This document shows positions 8,856-17,100 of a stretch of DNA of 64,000 nt, one piece after another (the stretch's first letter is position 1; every line of letters starts with the position of its first letter). The position numbers and the translations under genes are program-made. The notes beneath the pieces are model-generated. The model had not been told where the DNA came from and ran no database searches. It saw only the letters and a list, made by a program, of their open reading frames with translations. Origin of the DNA: Hymenobacter setariae (GTDB lineage Bacteria; Bacteroidota; Bacteroidia; Cytophagales; Hymenobacteraceae); the NCBI RefSeq assembly GCF_007713685.1, contig NZ_VMRJ01000004.1, positions 219,602 to 283,601 on the forward strand, written 5' to 3'.

Positions 8856-10094
8856 ATGTTAGACTACGAAATTTACGAATACCCCAACGGCATTCGGCTG
8901 CTGCACAAACAGGTAGTGCACACCAAAATCGCGCATTGCGGCTTTTTGCTTGATATTGGCTCGCGCGATGAGAAAGACCACCAGCAGGGCCTGGCGCACT
9001 TCTGGGAGCACATGGCTTTCAAGGGCACGCATAAACGCAAGTCGTTTCATATCCTCAACCGCCTCGAAACGGTGGGCGGCGAGCTGAATGCCTATACCAC
9101 CAAAGAGAAAATCTGCTTCTACGCTACGCTGCTAAGCACGCACTTCGAGCGGGCGTTTGAGCTGCTCACCGACCTCACGTTCAATTCTACCTTCCCCGGC
9201 CGCGAGGTGGAGAAAGAGCGCGGCGTGATTTTGGAAGAAATGAGCATGTACCAGGACGCCCCGGAAGATGCCATTATCGACGACTTCGATACCGTGGTAT
9301 TTGGGCGGCATCCGCTGGGCGTCAATATCCTAGGTACCCGCGAGAGCGTGAGTAGCTTCCAGAGCGAGGACTTTCACGCATTTTACAACGAGAACGTGCG
9401 CACCGACCGGCTGATTTTCAGCTCGGTGAGCAATCTTCCGTTCAAAGAAGTAAAGCGCCTGGCCGATAAGCTGCTGGCTCCGCTGCCAGCCCGCCTAGGT
9501 GAGCGCCCGCGCCTTCCCTTCGGCAACTACGAGCGCCAGAGCAAGGTTGAGTCGCGGCCCATTACACAAGCGCATTGCTTGCTGGGTGGCCCGGCCTACC
9601 CGCTCACCGACCGGCGGCGGATTCCATTTTTCATGCTCAACAACATCCTAGGTGGGCCAGGCATGAACTCGCGCCTCAACCTGGCAGTGCGCGAAAAATA
9701 CGGCCTCGTGTACACCATCGACAGCAGCTACTCGGCCTACACCGACACGGGGCTGTTTGGCGTTTATTTCGGCACCGAGGGCAAGCAGCTCAACCGCACG
9801 CTGGGCCTAGTGCAGAAGGAACTGAAGCTACTGCGCGAGAAAGAACTAACCACCAGCCAGCTGCACGTGGCCAAAAACCAGCTCATGGGCCAACTCGCCA
9901 TGAGTGAGGAAAGCAATTCGGGCCTGATGCAGCTGCTTGGCAAAAGCACCCTCGACCTAGGCCGCGTGGAGCCGCTGAGCGAAATTTTCGGCCGCATTGA
10001 AAAAATAACGGCTGCTGAGTTGCGCGAGTTGGCTAACGAAGTGCTAGCTGAATCTAATTTGAGCCTGCTGCAATACGTGCCAGAAGGGAAGTAG
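8856..10094 (+). CDS. M16-family zinc peptidase (insulinase/processing-peptidase type)
   Basis: The 412-residue protein is an inverzincin: HFWEH near residue 48 is the inverted zinc motif HxxEH, with the third ligand in the ERGVILEEM helix about 75 residues later. The C-terminal half holds the inactive M16_C-like domain with GGPGMNSRLNLAVREKYGLV, the R/Y substrate-binding segment. There is no signal peptide, so it is probably cytosolic. The ATG at 8856 gives the usual start of this family (YEIYEYPNGIRLLHKQ). An in-frame TTG at 8841 is an alternative. The next gene begins 2 bases after its stop, suggesting cotranscription. Confidence 0.92.
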   Translation: MLDYEIYEYPNGIRLLHKQVVHTKIAHCGFLLDIGSRDEKDHQQGLAHFWEHMAFKGTHKRKSFHILNRLETVGGELNAYTTKEKICFYATLLSTHFERAFELLTDLTFNSTFPGREVEKERGVILEEMSMYQDAPEDAIIDDFDTVVFGRHPLGVNILGTRESVSSFQSEDFHAFYNENVRTDRLIFSSVSNLPFKEVKRLADKLLAPLPARLGERPRLPFGNYERQSKVESRPITQAHCLLGGPAYPLTDRRRIPFFMLNNILGGPGMNSRLNLAVREKYGLVYTIDSSYSAYTDTGLFGVYFGTEGKQLNRTLGLVQKELKLLREKELTTSQLHVAKNQLMGQLAMSEESNSGLMQLLGKSTLDLGRVEPLSEIFGRIEKITAAELRELANEVLAESNLSLLQYVPEGK

Positions 10095-10096
10095 CA

Positions 10097-10558
10097 ATGG
10101 CAGGGGCTCCAGTGTTTGGTCATGTAGGGTCAGCTCAGCCAGGCGACTTATTTCATTCTCGGCTTGAGCTTTCGCTGCTGGGGCAGCACCGGCCGCGCCG
10201 GGCGGGCGTGTGCGCCACGGCGGCCCTAGGTGCTGAGAGTATCATCTTGGCCGACCAATACGAGGACGACGAGATTCATGAAGACTATTTCTGGTACGCA
10301 GGCCACGGCGCGCGCGACGCCAAAACTGGTCACCAAATAGCAGACCAAGACCTGAGTTATCGCAATCAGGGCTTAATTCGCAGCCAGGAAACCGGTCAGC
10401 CAGTACGCGTTTTCCGGCGCGTTGATGTGGCACCGGCTCCGTGGCAATTCCGCTACGAAGGATTGTGGCGCGTAGTGGCGCATGAATATGCGGTAGGCAA
10501 ATCAGGCTTTAAAGTCTATCGCTTCCGAATAGAGCCTTTTCGAGAGCGTGCAGCATAA
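10097..10558 (+). CDS. Stand-alone SRA/YDG-domain protein (modified-cytosine reader type)
   Basis: All 153 residues form one SRA/YDG domain, the fold that flips and reads 5-methyl- or hydroxymethylcytosine. Visible blocks are FGHVGSAQPGDLFHSRLELS (6-25), GQHRPRRAGVCA, SIILADQYEDD (the SGGYEDD position), YAGHGARD (the YTGxGG position), TGHQIADQDL, GQPVRVFR and KSGFKVYRFRI. The Tyr and Asp of YEDD and the first Tyr of YTG are kept; the Thr is Ala. Bacterial SRA domains are usually fused to an HNH nuclease as modification-dependent restriction enzymes. Here no nuclease follows: 10559-10710 is non-coding. It starts 2 bases after the M16 stop. Function unknown: a reader without a cutter, or a domain recruited for another use. 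Confidence 0.85.
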   Translation: MAGAPVFGHVGSAQPGDLFHSRLELSLLGQHRPRRAGVCATAALGAESIILADQYEDDEIHEDYFWYAGHGARDAKTGHQIADQDLSYRNQGLIRSQETGQPVRVFRRVDVAPAPWQFRYEGLWRVVAHEYAVGKSGFKVYRFRIEPFRERAA

Positions 10559-10639
10559 ACCTGAGCTGTCTTGCCAAGATGGTAAGAAGAAGCACCTTCT
10601 GCATTCAGAATAGCTGACCAATTAATCATATAACTGCTA

Positions 10640-10686
10640 CCTAGGAGCTGGCTGTATCCTCTCGCAAGGACAGCCTAGCTTCTAGG
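10640..10686. repeat. Imperfect inverted repeat upstream of the O-methyltransferase
   Basis: CCTAGGAGCTGGCTGTATCC pairs imperfectly with GGACAGCCTAGCTTCTAGG across a loop of about 8 bases. It lies 24 bases before the O-methyltransferase ATG and could be a terminator for the SRA gene (no T run) or a leader hairpin. Confidence 0.4.
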
Positions 10687-10710
10687 TTGTGCGGTATACT
10701 TTCATTTTTA

Positions 10711-11355
10711 ATGACCGACGACCAAATTCAAGCCTACACCGACCAGCATTCCGAACCTGAGCCGCCGCTGCTCTACCAGCTTTGGCGCGAAACCCACTTG
10801 CAGCTCTTGATGCCGCGCATGGCCACCGGCCACTGGCAGGGCCGGCTGCTGAGCATGCTCTCGCACCTAATACGGCCCCGGCGGGTACTAGAAATTGGTA
10901 CTTTCACGGGCTACGCCACGCTGTGCCTGGCCGAGGGGCTGGCCAAAGGTGGACACGTACACACCATCGAAATCAACCCTGAGCGCGAGAGCCGCATTCG
11001 GCGCTACGTGGCCGCGGCGGGGCTTTCGGAGGCTATAACGCTATATATAGGCGATGCGCGCGATGTTTTGGCCGGGTTGGTCGGTGAAGTATGGGACTTA
11101 GTCTTTATTGACGCCGACAAGATTAACAATGGACTGTACTTTGAGCTAGTCGTGAATCAGGTGAGGCCGGGCGGGCTGCTCATCGTCGATAATGTACTTT
11201 GGGGCGGTAAGGCGCTGCCCGACTATCCCTTGAAAGCCAATGACCACGATACGCGAGCGGTACGCGCCTTCAACGACCACGTGCAGCATGACCCGCGCGT
11301 GGTGCCCCTGCTGCTGCCCGTGCGCGACGGTCTATTGCTGCTGCGCCGCCAGTAA
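10711..11355 (+). CDS. Class I SAM-dependent O-methyltransferase (caffeoyl-CoA OMT type)
   Basis: The 214-residue protein belongs to the Methyltransf_3 / caffeoyl-CoA O-methyltransferase-like group, small cytosolic enzymes methylating catechol-type or other hydroxyl groups with metal help. The SAM loop is VLEIGTFTGYATLCLAEGL (about 60-78), HTIEIN is the ribose-binding acidic strand, and WDLVFIDADK plus IVDNVLWGGK supply the metal-binding Asp/Asn residues. The start ATG at 10711 follows an AT-rich stretch. A TTG 24 bases upstream would add residues not typical of the family. The substrate is unknown. Confidence 0.9.
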   Translation: MTDDQIQAYTDQHSEPEPPLLYQLWRETHLQLLMPRMATGHWQGRLLSMLSHLIRPRRVLEIGTFTGYATLCLAEGLAKGGHVHTIEINPERESRIRRYVAAAGLSEAITLYIGDARDVLAGLVGEVWDLVFIDADKINNGLYFELVVNQVRPGGLLIVDNVLWGGKALPDYPLKANDHDTRAVRAFNDHVQHDPRVVPLLLPVRDGLLLLRRQ

Positions 11356-11413
11356 TCCCATCCAACCTTTTGCCCGCGGCTGCGTCGTTAGCATTCGTAA
11401 TTCCCTGAACCCT

Positions 11414-14329
11414 ATGCGATTTTTACTCTTGGTGGGTGTGGCCTGGCTGCTGGCCTTTTCGGCGCAGGCCCAAAGCGCAGTGCGCGGCAAAGTCTTGGAT
11501 GCTAAAGACCAGAGCCCGCTCATTGGGGCCAACGTGGTGCTAACGCACTTGCCCGACTCGGTGAAAACCGGTACGGCCGTAGGGGGCGATGGCTCTTTTC
11601 AAATTGATAATGTGGCAGTGGGTCGCTACTTGCTCACGGTTTCATTCGTGGGCTACCGCGACCAGCGCCAACCCCTAACCGTGCCCGCCGGTGGGCAGCC
11701 CATAGCCCTAGGTGACCTAGCGCTGCAAACTGGCGGCACAGTGCTCAAAACGGTGGAGGTATCTGGCCAGGCCGTGCAAGTGCAGCGCGGCGACACGACC
11801 AGTATCAACGCTAAGGCCTTCAAAACCAACCCTGACGCTACGGCAGGCGACCTCATTACCAAGATGCCGGGCATTCAGACCGATGCCCAGGGCAAGACCC
11901 AGGCGCAGGGCGAGGCTGTGCAGCAGATATTGGTCGATGGCAAGCCTTTTTTTGGCACTGACCCCGACGCCGTACTCAAAAACTTGCCCGCCGAAGCCAT
12001 AGATAAGGTCGAGATTTTTGACCAGATGAGCGAGCAAAGTCGTTTTTCGGGCTTCAACGACGGCAACACTCAGAAGACGCTTAACATCATCACCAAGCCA
12101 GCCTTTCGCAACGGCCAATTTGGGCGCGCGGTAGGTGGCTTCGGTCCTGGCGCCCTAGGTGACAATGGTCCTTCGCGTTACCGCGCTAGCTTGAATCTCA
12201 ATGACTTTCATGGCGACCGGCGCACTACGGTGCTAGGGCAAAGCAACAACGTGAATGAGCAGAATTTCAGCTCCGACGACCTCCTAGGGGTTATTGGTAA
12301 CTCGGCTCAGGGCGGGCGGGGCGGGGGCGGCAACAATGCCTCGGGCAACTTTCTAGTGAATCAAAACGGCGGCATCAACACTACGCACGCGGCCGGCCTC
12401 AACTACTCGAACGTGTGGAACAAAGCCACCGAGTTTTCGGGCAGCTATTTCTTCAACCGCTCTAACAACCAGTTAAATAGCAGCACACTGCGCCAATATG
12501 TACTGCCGGGCCGCGAGAATACAAGCTATAGCGCGGTTTCCCAATCGGGCAGCATTAACTACAACCACCGGGCAAACTTCCGCATCGACCATAAGATTGA
12601 CTCGGCCACTTCTGTATTGTTTCGCCCCCGCATATCGTGGCAGCAAAACGATGCCAACCGCCTTTCGAATGGTATTACGGCCAGCGGCGGCCTCACCCAA
12701 AGCGAGATTGATAGCCGCTACCTGTCAAATAACCGGGGCATCAACCCCGGCGGCGACCTGCTGCTGCGCCGGCGCTTGCGCGGCCGGCCGGGGCGCACTA
12801 TCTCGCTCAATATCAATGGGGCATACAATGACCGCACCGGCACCTCGATACTAACTACTCGGAGCGCAGCGGGCACTACTAGCACCAACCTCAACCAACA
12901 GTCGCTACTGACCCAAAACAGCGGCAACATTGGCGGCAACCTAGCTTATACCCAACCTATTGGGCAGCATGCCCAATTGCAGGCTAACTACTCGCTCAAC
13001 TACGCGCCTAATAACTCGGACAAACGCACCTACAACTTCGACGCCGGCGACCAGCAGTACTCGCGCCTCGACACGGCGCTCAGCAACGTATTTAATAACT
13101 ACTACCTCAACCAGGGCGGCGGCCTGAGCTACCGCTACAACGTGCGCAAGGTGCAAGCCTCGGTGGGCGCCACGGCACAGGTAGCCCAGTTGCGCGGCGA
13201 CCAGACCTTTCCAACGCCCGGGCCGGTCAACTATACCTTCTGGAACGTGCTGCCCCAGGCCATGCTGATGTGGCGGCCCGACCGCGAGCATAACCTGCGC
13301 GTCTTCTACCGCACCAACACTAACGCTCCGGGCATCAACCAGTTGCAGGCCGTCGTTAATAACTCTAACCCTCTGCAGCTTACCATCGGCAACCCGGCGC
13401 TGCGCCAGGAATATAGCCACTCGCTAGTGGGGCGCTACTCGGTGAGCAAGGCCGAGAAGTCGAGTAATTTCTTTGTGCTGCTTTCGGGCTCCTACACCCA
13501 AAATCCCATCTCGAACCGCACCCTAGTGGCGGCCCGCGATACCGTAGTAACACCCACCGGCACCGACCAGCGCGTAGCCCTGCCCGCCGGTGCCCAGCTC
13601 ACGCAGTCGACCAACCTGCAGCAGCAGTACTCGGTACGCACCAACCTCAACTATGGCCGGCCGCTGCCCGTCATCAAGAGCAACCTGAACCTGAGCGGAG
13701 GCGTCAGCTTTTCGCAAAACCCCGGCCTCGTAAACCAGGGCCTCAACTACGCCCGCACGCCCTCGCTCACGGCCGGCGTGGTACTCAGCAGCAACATCAG
13801 CGAGCGACTCGACTTTACGCTGTCTTCGACTTCGGCGCAGAACTACGTGCGCAACACGCTCAGTCAGCAGTTAAATACCAATTACTTCAGTCAGGTATCA
13901 CGTCTGCGCCTGAGTTGGATAGTGGGCCCGGGCATCTCCTTCCAAACCGATGTAGCCCACCAAGTATATACCGGCCTAAGCAGCAGCTATAACCAAAGCT
14001 ACCTGCTCTGGAATGCTTCGCTAGGCAAAAAGCTATTCCCAGGCCAGCGCGGTGAAATAAAGCTCTACGCTTTTGACATCCTTAAGCAAAACCGCGCTAT
14101 CCAACGCAACGTGACGGAAGCATACTACGAAGACGTGCAAACCACGGTACTACAACGCTACCTGATGGTTATGTTCACTTATAATATCCGCTCAGCCAAT
14201 ATGACTACTCTCCCCACTGCCCCCGACGAGCGCGGTGAGCGCCGAGGCCGCGGTGGCTTCGATGGTCCTCCTGGCGGGGGGCGTCCCGGCGGCGGAGGCG
14301 GTGGCTTTGGTGGCCCTCCTCGCGGCTAG
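11414..14329 (+). CDS. Outer-membrane beta-barrel protein with carboxypeptidase-like and TonB-plug domains
   Basis: The 971-residue protein has a signal peptide (1-20, ending AQAQS), a carboxypeptidase-regulatory-like beta-sandwich (VRGKVLDAKDQSPLIGANV, about 22-100), a plug-like segment (GDLITKMPGIQ ... VQQILVDGKPFFGTDPDAVL, about 140-200) and a long barrel region rich in Asn, Ser and Tyr. This is the outer-membrane beta-barrel family related to TonB receptors, lacking a clear SusD partner next to it. The C-terminus is odd: after the last barrel strands comes an Arg/Gly/Pro-rich tail of about 35 residues (934-971) with GGGRPGGGGGGFGGPPRG. A strong terminator follows. The ligand is unknown. 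Confidence 0.85.
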   Translation: MRFLLLVGVAWLLAFSAQAQSAVRGKVLDAKDQSPLIGANVVLTHLPDSVKTGTAVGGDGSFQIDNVAVGRYLLTVSFVGYRDQRQPLTVPAGGQPIALGDLALQTGGTVLKTVEVSGQAVQVQRGDTTSINAKAFKTNPDATAGDLITKMPGIQTDAQGKTQAQGEAVQQILVDGKPFFGTDPDAVLKNLPAEAIDKVEIFDQMSEQSRFSGFNDGNTQKTLNIITKPAFRNGQFGRAVGGFGPGALGDNGPSRYRASLNLNDFHGDRRTTVLGQSNNVNEQNFSSDDLLGVIGNSAQGGRGGGGNNASGNFLVNQNGGINTTHAAGLNYSNVWNKATEFSGSYFFNRSNNQLNSSTLRQYVLPGRENTSYSAVSQSGSINYNHRANFRIDHKIDSATSVLFRPRISWQQNDANRLSNGITASGGLTQSEIDSRYLSNNRGINPGGDLLLRRRLRGRPGRTISLNINGAYNDRTGTSILTTRSAAGTTSTNLNQQSLLTQNSGNIGGNLAYTQPIGQHAQLQANYSLNYAPNNSDKRTYNFDAGDQQYSRLDTALSNVFNNYYLNQGGGLSYRYNVRKVQASVGATAQVAQLRGDQTFPTPGPVNYTFWNVLPQAMLMWRPDREHNLRVFYRTNTNAPGINQLQAVVNNSNPLQLTIGNPALRQEYSHSLVGRYSVSKAEKSSNFFVLLSGSYTQNPISNRTLVAARDTVVTPTGTDQRVALPAGAQLTQSTNLQQQYSVRTNLNYGRPLPVIKSNLNLSGGVSFSQNPGLVNQGLNYARTPSLTAGVVLSSNISERLDFTLSSTSAQNYVRNTLSQQLNTNYFSQVSRLRLSWIVGPGISFQTDVAHQVYTGLSSSYNQSYLLWNASLGKKLFPGQRGEIKLYAFDILKQNRAIQRNVTEAYYEDVQTTVLQRYLMVMFTYNIRSANMTTLPTAPDERGERRGRGGFDGPPGGGRPGGGGGGFGGPPRG

Positions 14330-14397
14330 GGCACCTAGGGCAGCCAGCTGGTCAGCAGTCTAGGCAAACGCCAATTAACCATGCTTATACAGTACAT

Positions 14398-14431
14398 AAA
14401 AAAGGAAGCGCTACCGCGCTTCCTTTTTTTG
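14398..14431 (+). terminator. Intrinsic terminator after the barrel protein
   Basis: AAAAAAGGAAGCGC, a short TACC loop and GCGCTTCCTTTTTTT form a symmetric hairpin with A and T runs, so it may work in both directions. Confidence 0.85.
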
Positions 14432-14562
14432 CGTATAGCCGGGCACTCTCTTTTCGTACCGGCCTTTACTCCCCACCAGCTATTTCTACGTCTTCCCAAT
14501 TCCGTGGCTTTTGCTGTAACTTGCCGGTTCCTGCGAGGGGAAACACTGGCTGGCTTACTCTT

Positions 14563-16431
14563 ATGAAGAAACTGCTTCCGGCATTGCTGCTGGGCCTAGC
14601 GAGCCGCTCGGCGGCCGCTTTCCCTAGCACGACTCCACCCACCGTACCGACGACCATCGATGCGATGGGCATGCACCTGACTCTTGACTACGAAGCTCGC
14701 CAGCTTGTGCAAGCCAAGGTCAATAGCCTTTGCCGCCACCAAGCCTCGCTGGAAGCCCGCATTGCTCTGGCCGAATCTGCCTTTCCGCTCATCGACCAAG
14801 TGCTGGCTGAGGAAGGCGTCCCGGCCGATTTTCGGTATTTGGCTTTGCAGGAAAGTGCCTTGCAGGGCAACGCTGAAAGCAACCATGGCGCGGTAGGCTA
14901 CTGGCAATTTAAGCGCGAAACCGCCCTTGACTATGGCCTGACTGTAGACCGCAACGTGGACGAACGCCGCCACCTCACGGCCAGCACCCGCGCCGCCGCC
15001 CGTTACCTCACGCGCAGCAATGCCACCCTCCATAATTGGGTCAATACGCTACTGAGCTACAACTTGGGCCTAGGGGGCGTGCAGCCCTACACGCGGCCCA
15101 ACGACACCGATGCGTCGCAGATGACCATCACGGCTAGCAGCAGCATCTACATTCTGGATTTTCTGGCGCAGAAAGTGGTGTTTGAGCCTGCGTGTGCGCA
15201 ACACACTGTAGCCTTCGTGCCGTGGCGCGAGGTGCCCGCTGCCCCCGGCCTGACCCTAGCTCAGCAAGCAGCTTCTTTTTCGGTTGACCCCGCAGCCGTG
15301 GCTCGCCTCAATCCCTGGCTGCTGACTTCGAAGGTGCCTCAGAATGGCCGCACCTATACTTTACTAGTGCCGCTGGCCGGCGCGGCTCCGCTCGCGGCCA
15401 GCCCCGTGCCGCGTCGGCCAGCGGCTACCTCTGTAGCCGCCGCACCAGTGGCTACTTCTTTCGTAAGCATCAATGGCTTGCGGGCGCTAGTGGCCCAGCC
15501 CGGCGATACACCTGCCTCGTTGGCGGCGCGCGGTGGTGCTAGCACGGGCTTTTTTATGAAAGTAAACGAGCTAGGTCGCGGCGAATTGCTAATTCCGGGG
15601 GCACCTTATTTCTTTGAGCGCAAGCGTGAGGCTGCCGAGCAGGAATACCACATTGTGCGCCCCGGCCAAAGCCTTACGGCCATCGCCCAGCATTTCGGGG
15701 TATTGCGCCACGCCCTGATGGCTTACAACCACCTGCACCCCGGCGAGGCCCCGCAGCCAGGCTTGGTGCTGTGGCTAAGCCACGTGCGCCCCCGCAATGT
15801 GGCTGCCGAGTATCGCCCCCTGCCAGGTAGCCGCCCTGTAGTGGCCCAGCGTGCACCTGCGCCCCCTCCCCCTCCTGCCCCAGCAGTAGAAGAAGAGGAA
15901 AGTGACGCTGAAGAGTTAGCGACTATCAACGAGTTGCCCACCGAAGTACCGGGCGCGCCCGTCTTGGACTTACCCGCTGCCCATACCACGCAGGTACCCG
16001 TGGCGATGCCCACTAGCCGCCCTATAGTGGTGGCCCCCGTGGTGGTGCGGCAGCGCCCAGCGGCAGTACCCACGCCCACTAGCGCCCCAATGGCAAGCAG
16101 TGCATCGGCAGCCGGCACTTACACCGTGGCCCCGCGCGAAACGCTATATGCGCTGGCTCGCCGCCTAGGTGTGCGCCCAGCCGAGCTAGCTGCGTGGAAT
16201 AATATGTCCCCTACTGCAGCACTTCAGGTAGGGCAGGTTATCCGCCTGAGCGCCCCCGCCCAGCCGCAATACTTGGCGACACGTACTACTACGCATACAG
16301 TGGCTCAAGGCGATACTTTTTTCAGTATTTCGCGCCGCTATGGCTGCACCGTGGCCGAGCTACAAGCTAGTAATGGCAAAGCTGAGCCCACGCTCCGTCT
16401 CGGTGAAATTATCCGGGTGCCTACGCATTAA
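14563..16431 (+). CDS. Lytic murein transglycosylase with LysM repeats (MltD-like)
   Basis: The 622-residue exported protein cleaves the glycan strands of peptidoglycan. A signal peptide (1-20) precedes the SLT domain: FRYLALQESALQGNAES holds the catalytic Glu (about residue 103), followed by GAVGYWQFKRETALDYGL and YLLSYNLGLGG-type segments. Three clear LysM domains follow: YHIVRPGQSLTAIAQHFGV (about 360), YTVAPRETLYALARRLGV (about 535) and HTVAQGDTFFSISRRYGC (about 580), plus a degenerate one near 290. A Pro/Val/Ala-rich linker of about 100 residues separates LysM 1 from 2. The start at 14563 gives MKKLLPALLLGLAS; an upstream ATG at 14521 would bury the signal peptide. Confidence 0.93.
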   Translation: MKKLLPALLLGLASRSAAAFPSTTPPTVPTTIDAMGMHLTLDYEARQLVQAKVNSLCRHQASLEARIALAESAFPLIDQVLAEEGVPADFRYLALQESALQGNAESNHGAVGYWQFKRETALDYGLTVDRNVDERRHLTASTRAAARYLTRSNATLHNWVNTLLSYNLGLGGVQPYTRPNDTDASQMTITASSSIYILDFLAQKVVFEPACAQHTVAFVPWREVPAAPGLTLAQQAASFSVDPAAVARLNPWLLTSKVPQNGRTYTLLVPLAGAAPLAASPVPRRPAATSVAAAPVATSFVSINGLRALVAQPGDTPASLAARGGASTGFFMKVNELGRGELLIPGAPYFFERKREAAEQEYHIVRPGQSLTAIAQHFGVLRHALMAYNHLHPGEAPQPGLVLWLSHVRPRNVAAEYRPLPGSRPVVAQRAPAPPPPPAPAVEEEESDAEELATINELPTEVPGAPVLDLPAAHTTQVPVAMPTSRPIVVAPVVVRQRPAAVPTPTSAPMASSASAAGTYTVAPRETLYALARRLGVRPAELAAWNNMSPTAALQVGQVIRLSAPAQPQYLATRTTTHTVAQGDTFFSISRRYGCTVAELQASNGKAEPTLRLGEIIRVPTH

Positions 16432-16482
16432 GCAGTTTTAGGCCGGCTAAATACCATGTAGCCTCCTAGGTCGGCTAGCAGC

Positions 16483-16914
16483 CTAAGACACTTTATCCTG
16501 TGCTTGTTGCTCTAATAGCCACGCACGGGCAGCCGGCTCGCTGCTAAAGAAAACCGGATGCAACCCGGCGGCATTAGTCCGGGCCAGCATGGCGGTAGTT
16601 ACCGCATCGTCTACGTGCGGCTGGTGCTGGCTCGTCACCCAGCACGCCGCGTACACGGGCCCACCTAGGCGCTGCGTAGCCAATGGGGCGAATGTCTCAC
16701 CAAGCCAGTGCATGAACGTAGCAGCAGGCCAAATACGCATCCGCAAATCGAGGTGCCAGAAACGGCAGCGCCCGTGCGTTTCTGCCTCTTGCAGCAAATG
16801 GTAATACGAGTCAATCAAGTTTGCTGTCAGCAGGGGCCGGGCCCAGGCAGCACGCAGGATGCCCGAACTAGGCTCTACGATAACAGTGAGGTTGTCATTA
16901 GAATACTTGAGCAC
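16483..16914 (-). CDS. STAS/SpoIIAA-like small protein of unknown role, paralogue A
   Basis: This 143-residue protein (from GTG at 16914: VLKYSNDNLTVIVEPSSG) is not recognised as a named family, but its strand-helix pattern and length resemble STAS/SpoIIAA-like proteins common in Hymenobacter. Tryptophans in ILRAAWARP, HLDLRMRIWP and AACWV are notable. A similar gene lies at 46995-47426: same length (432 bp), same plan, and shared RIW and pre-C-terminal aromatic pattern. A longer reading frame from ATG 17019 exists; the GTG is chosen because it matches the paralogue's start and follows a TACCTTTT -7-like box on this strand. Function unknown. Confidence 0.6.
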   Translation of the reverse strand: MLKYSNDNLTVIVEPSSGILRAAWARPLLTANLIDSYYHLLQEAETHGRCRFWHLDLRMRIWPAATFMHWLGETFAPLATQRLGGPVYAACWVTSQHQPHVDDAVTTAMLARTNAAGLHPVFFSSEPAARAWLLEQQAQDKVS

Positions 16915-17037
16915 AGGAATAAAAGGTAGCGCAGGAGCTAAATTGATACGTATCAGGCTGAACGCGAAAACTACTTCTCTTATTTTCCTCTGCCCACAAA
17001 CCCATTTCTGCGTTAGCAAAAAGATTTATTACGACAA

Positions 17038-17069
17038 GGGCCCGTGCCAGTCGGTACTGGCACGGGCCC
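17038..17069. terminator. Hairpin between the TlpA-like and STAS-like genes
   Basis: Perfect 14-bp arms (17038-17051 and 17056-17069; GGGCCCGTGCCAGT) with a 4-base loop, 31 bases after the stop of the minus-strand gene at 17101. Very stable, but only a weak T-rich tail on the minus strand, so termination is inferred. Confidence 0.6.
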
Positions 17070-17100
17070 GCTAATATAAACTATTCAATAATAAAAATAA

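Noticed and set aside
10559..10710. A hidden HNH nuclease domain after the SRA gene
   Set aside because: All frames are short and show no HNH residues; the gap holds only an imperfect hairpin.
11240..11413. Upstream start for the outer-membrane barrel gene
   Set aside because: It lies inside the O-methyltransferase gene in another frame; the signal peptide begins at 11414.
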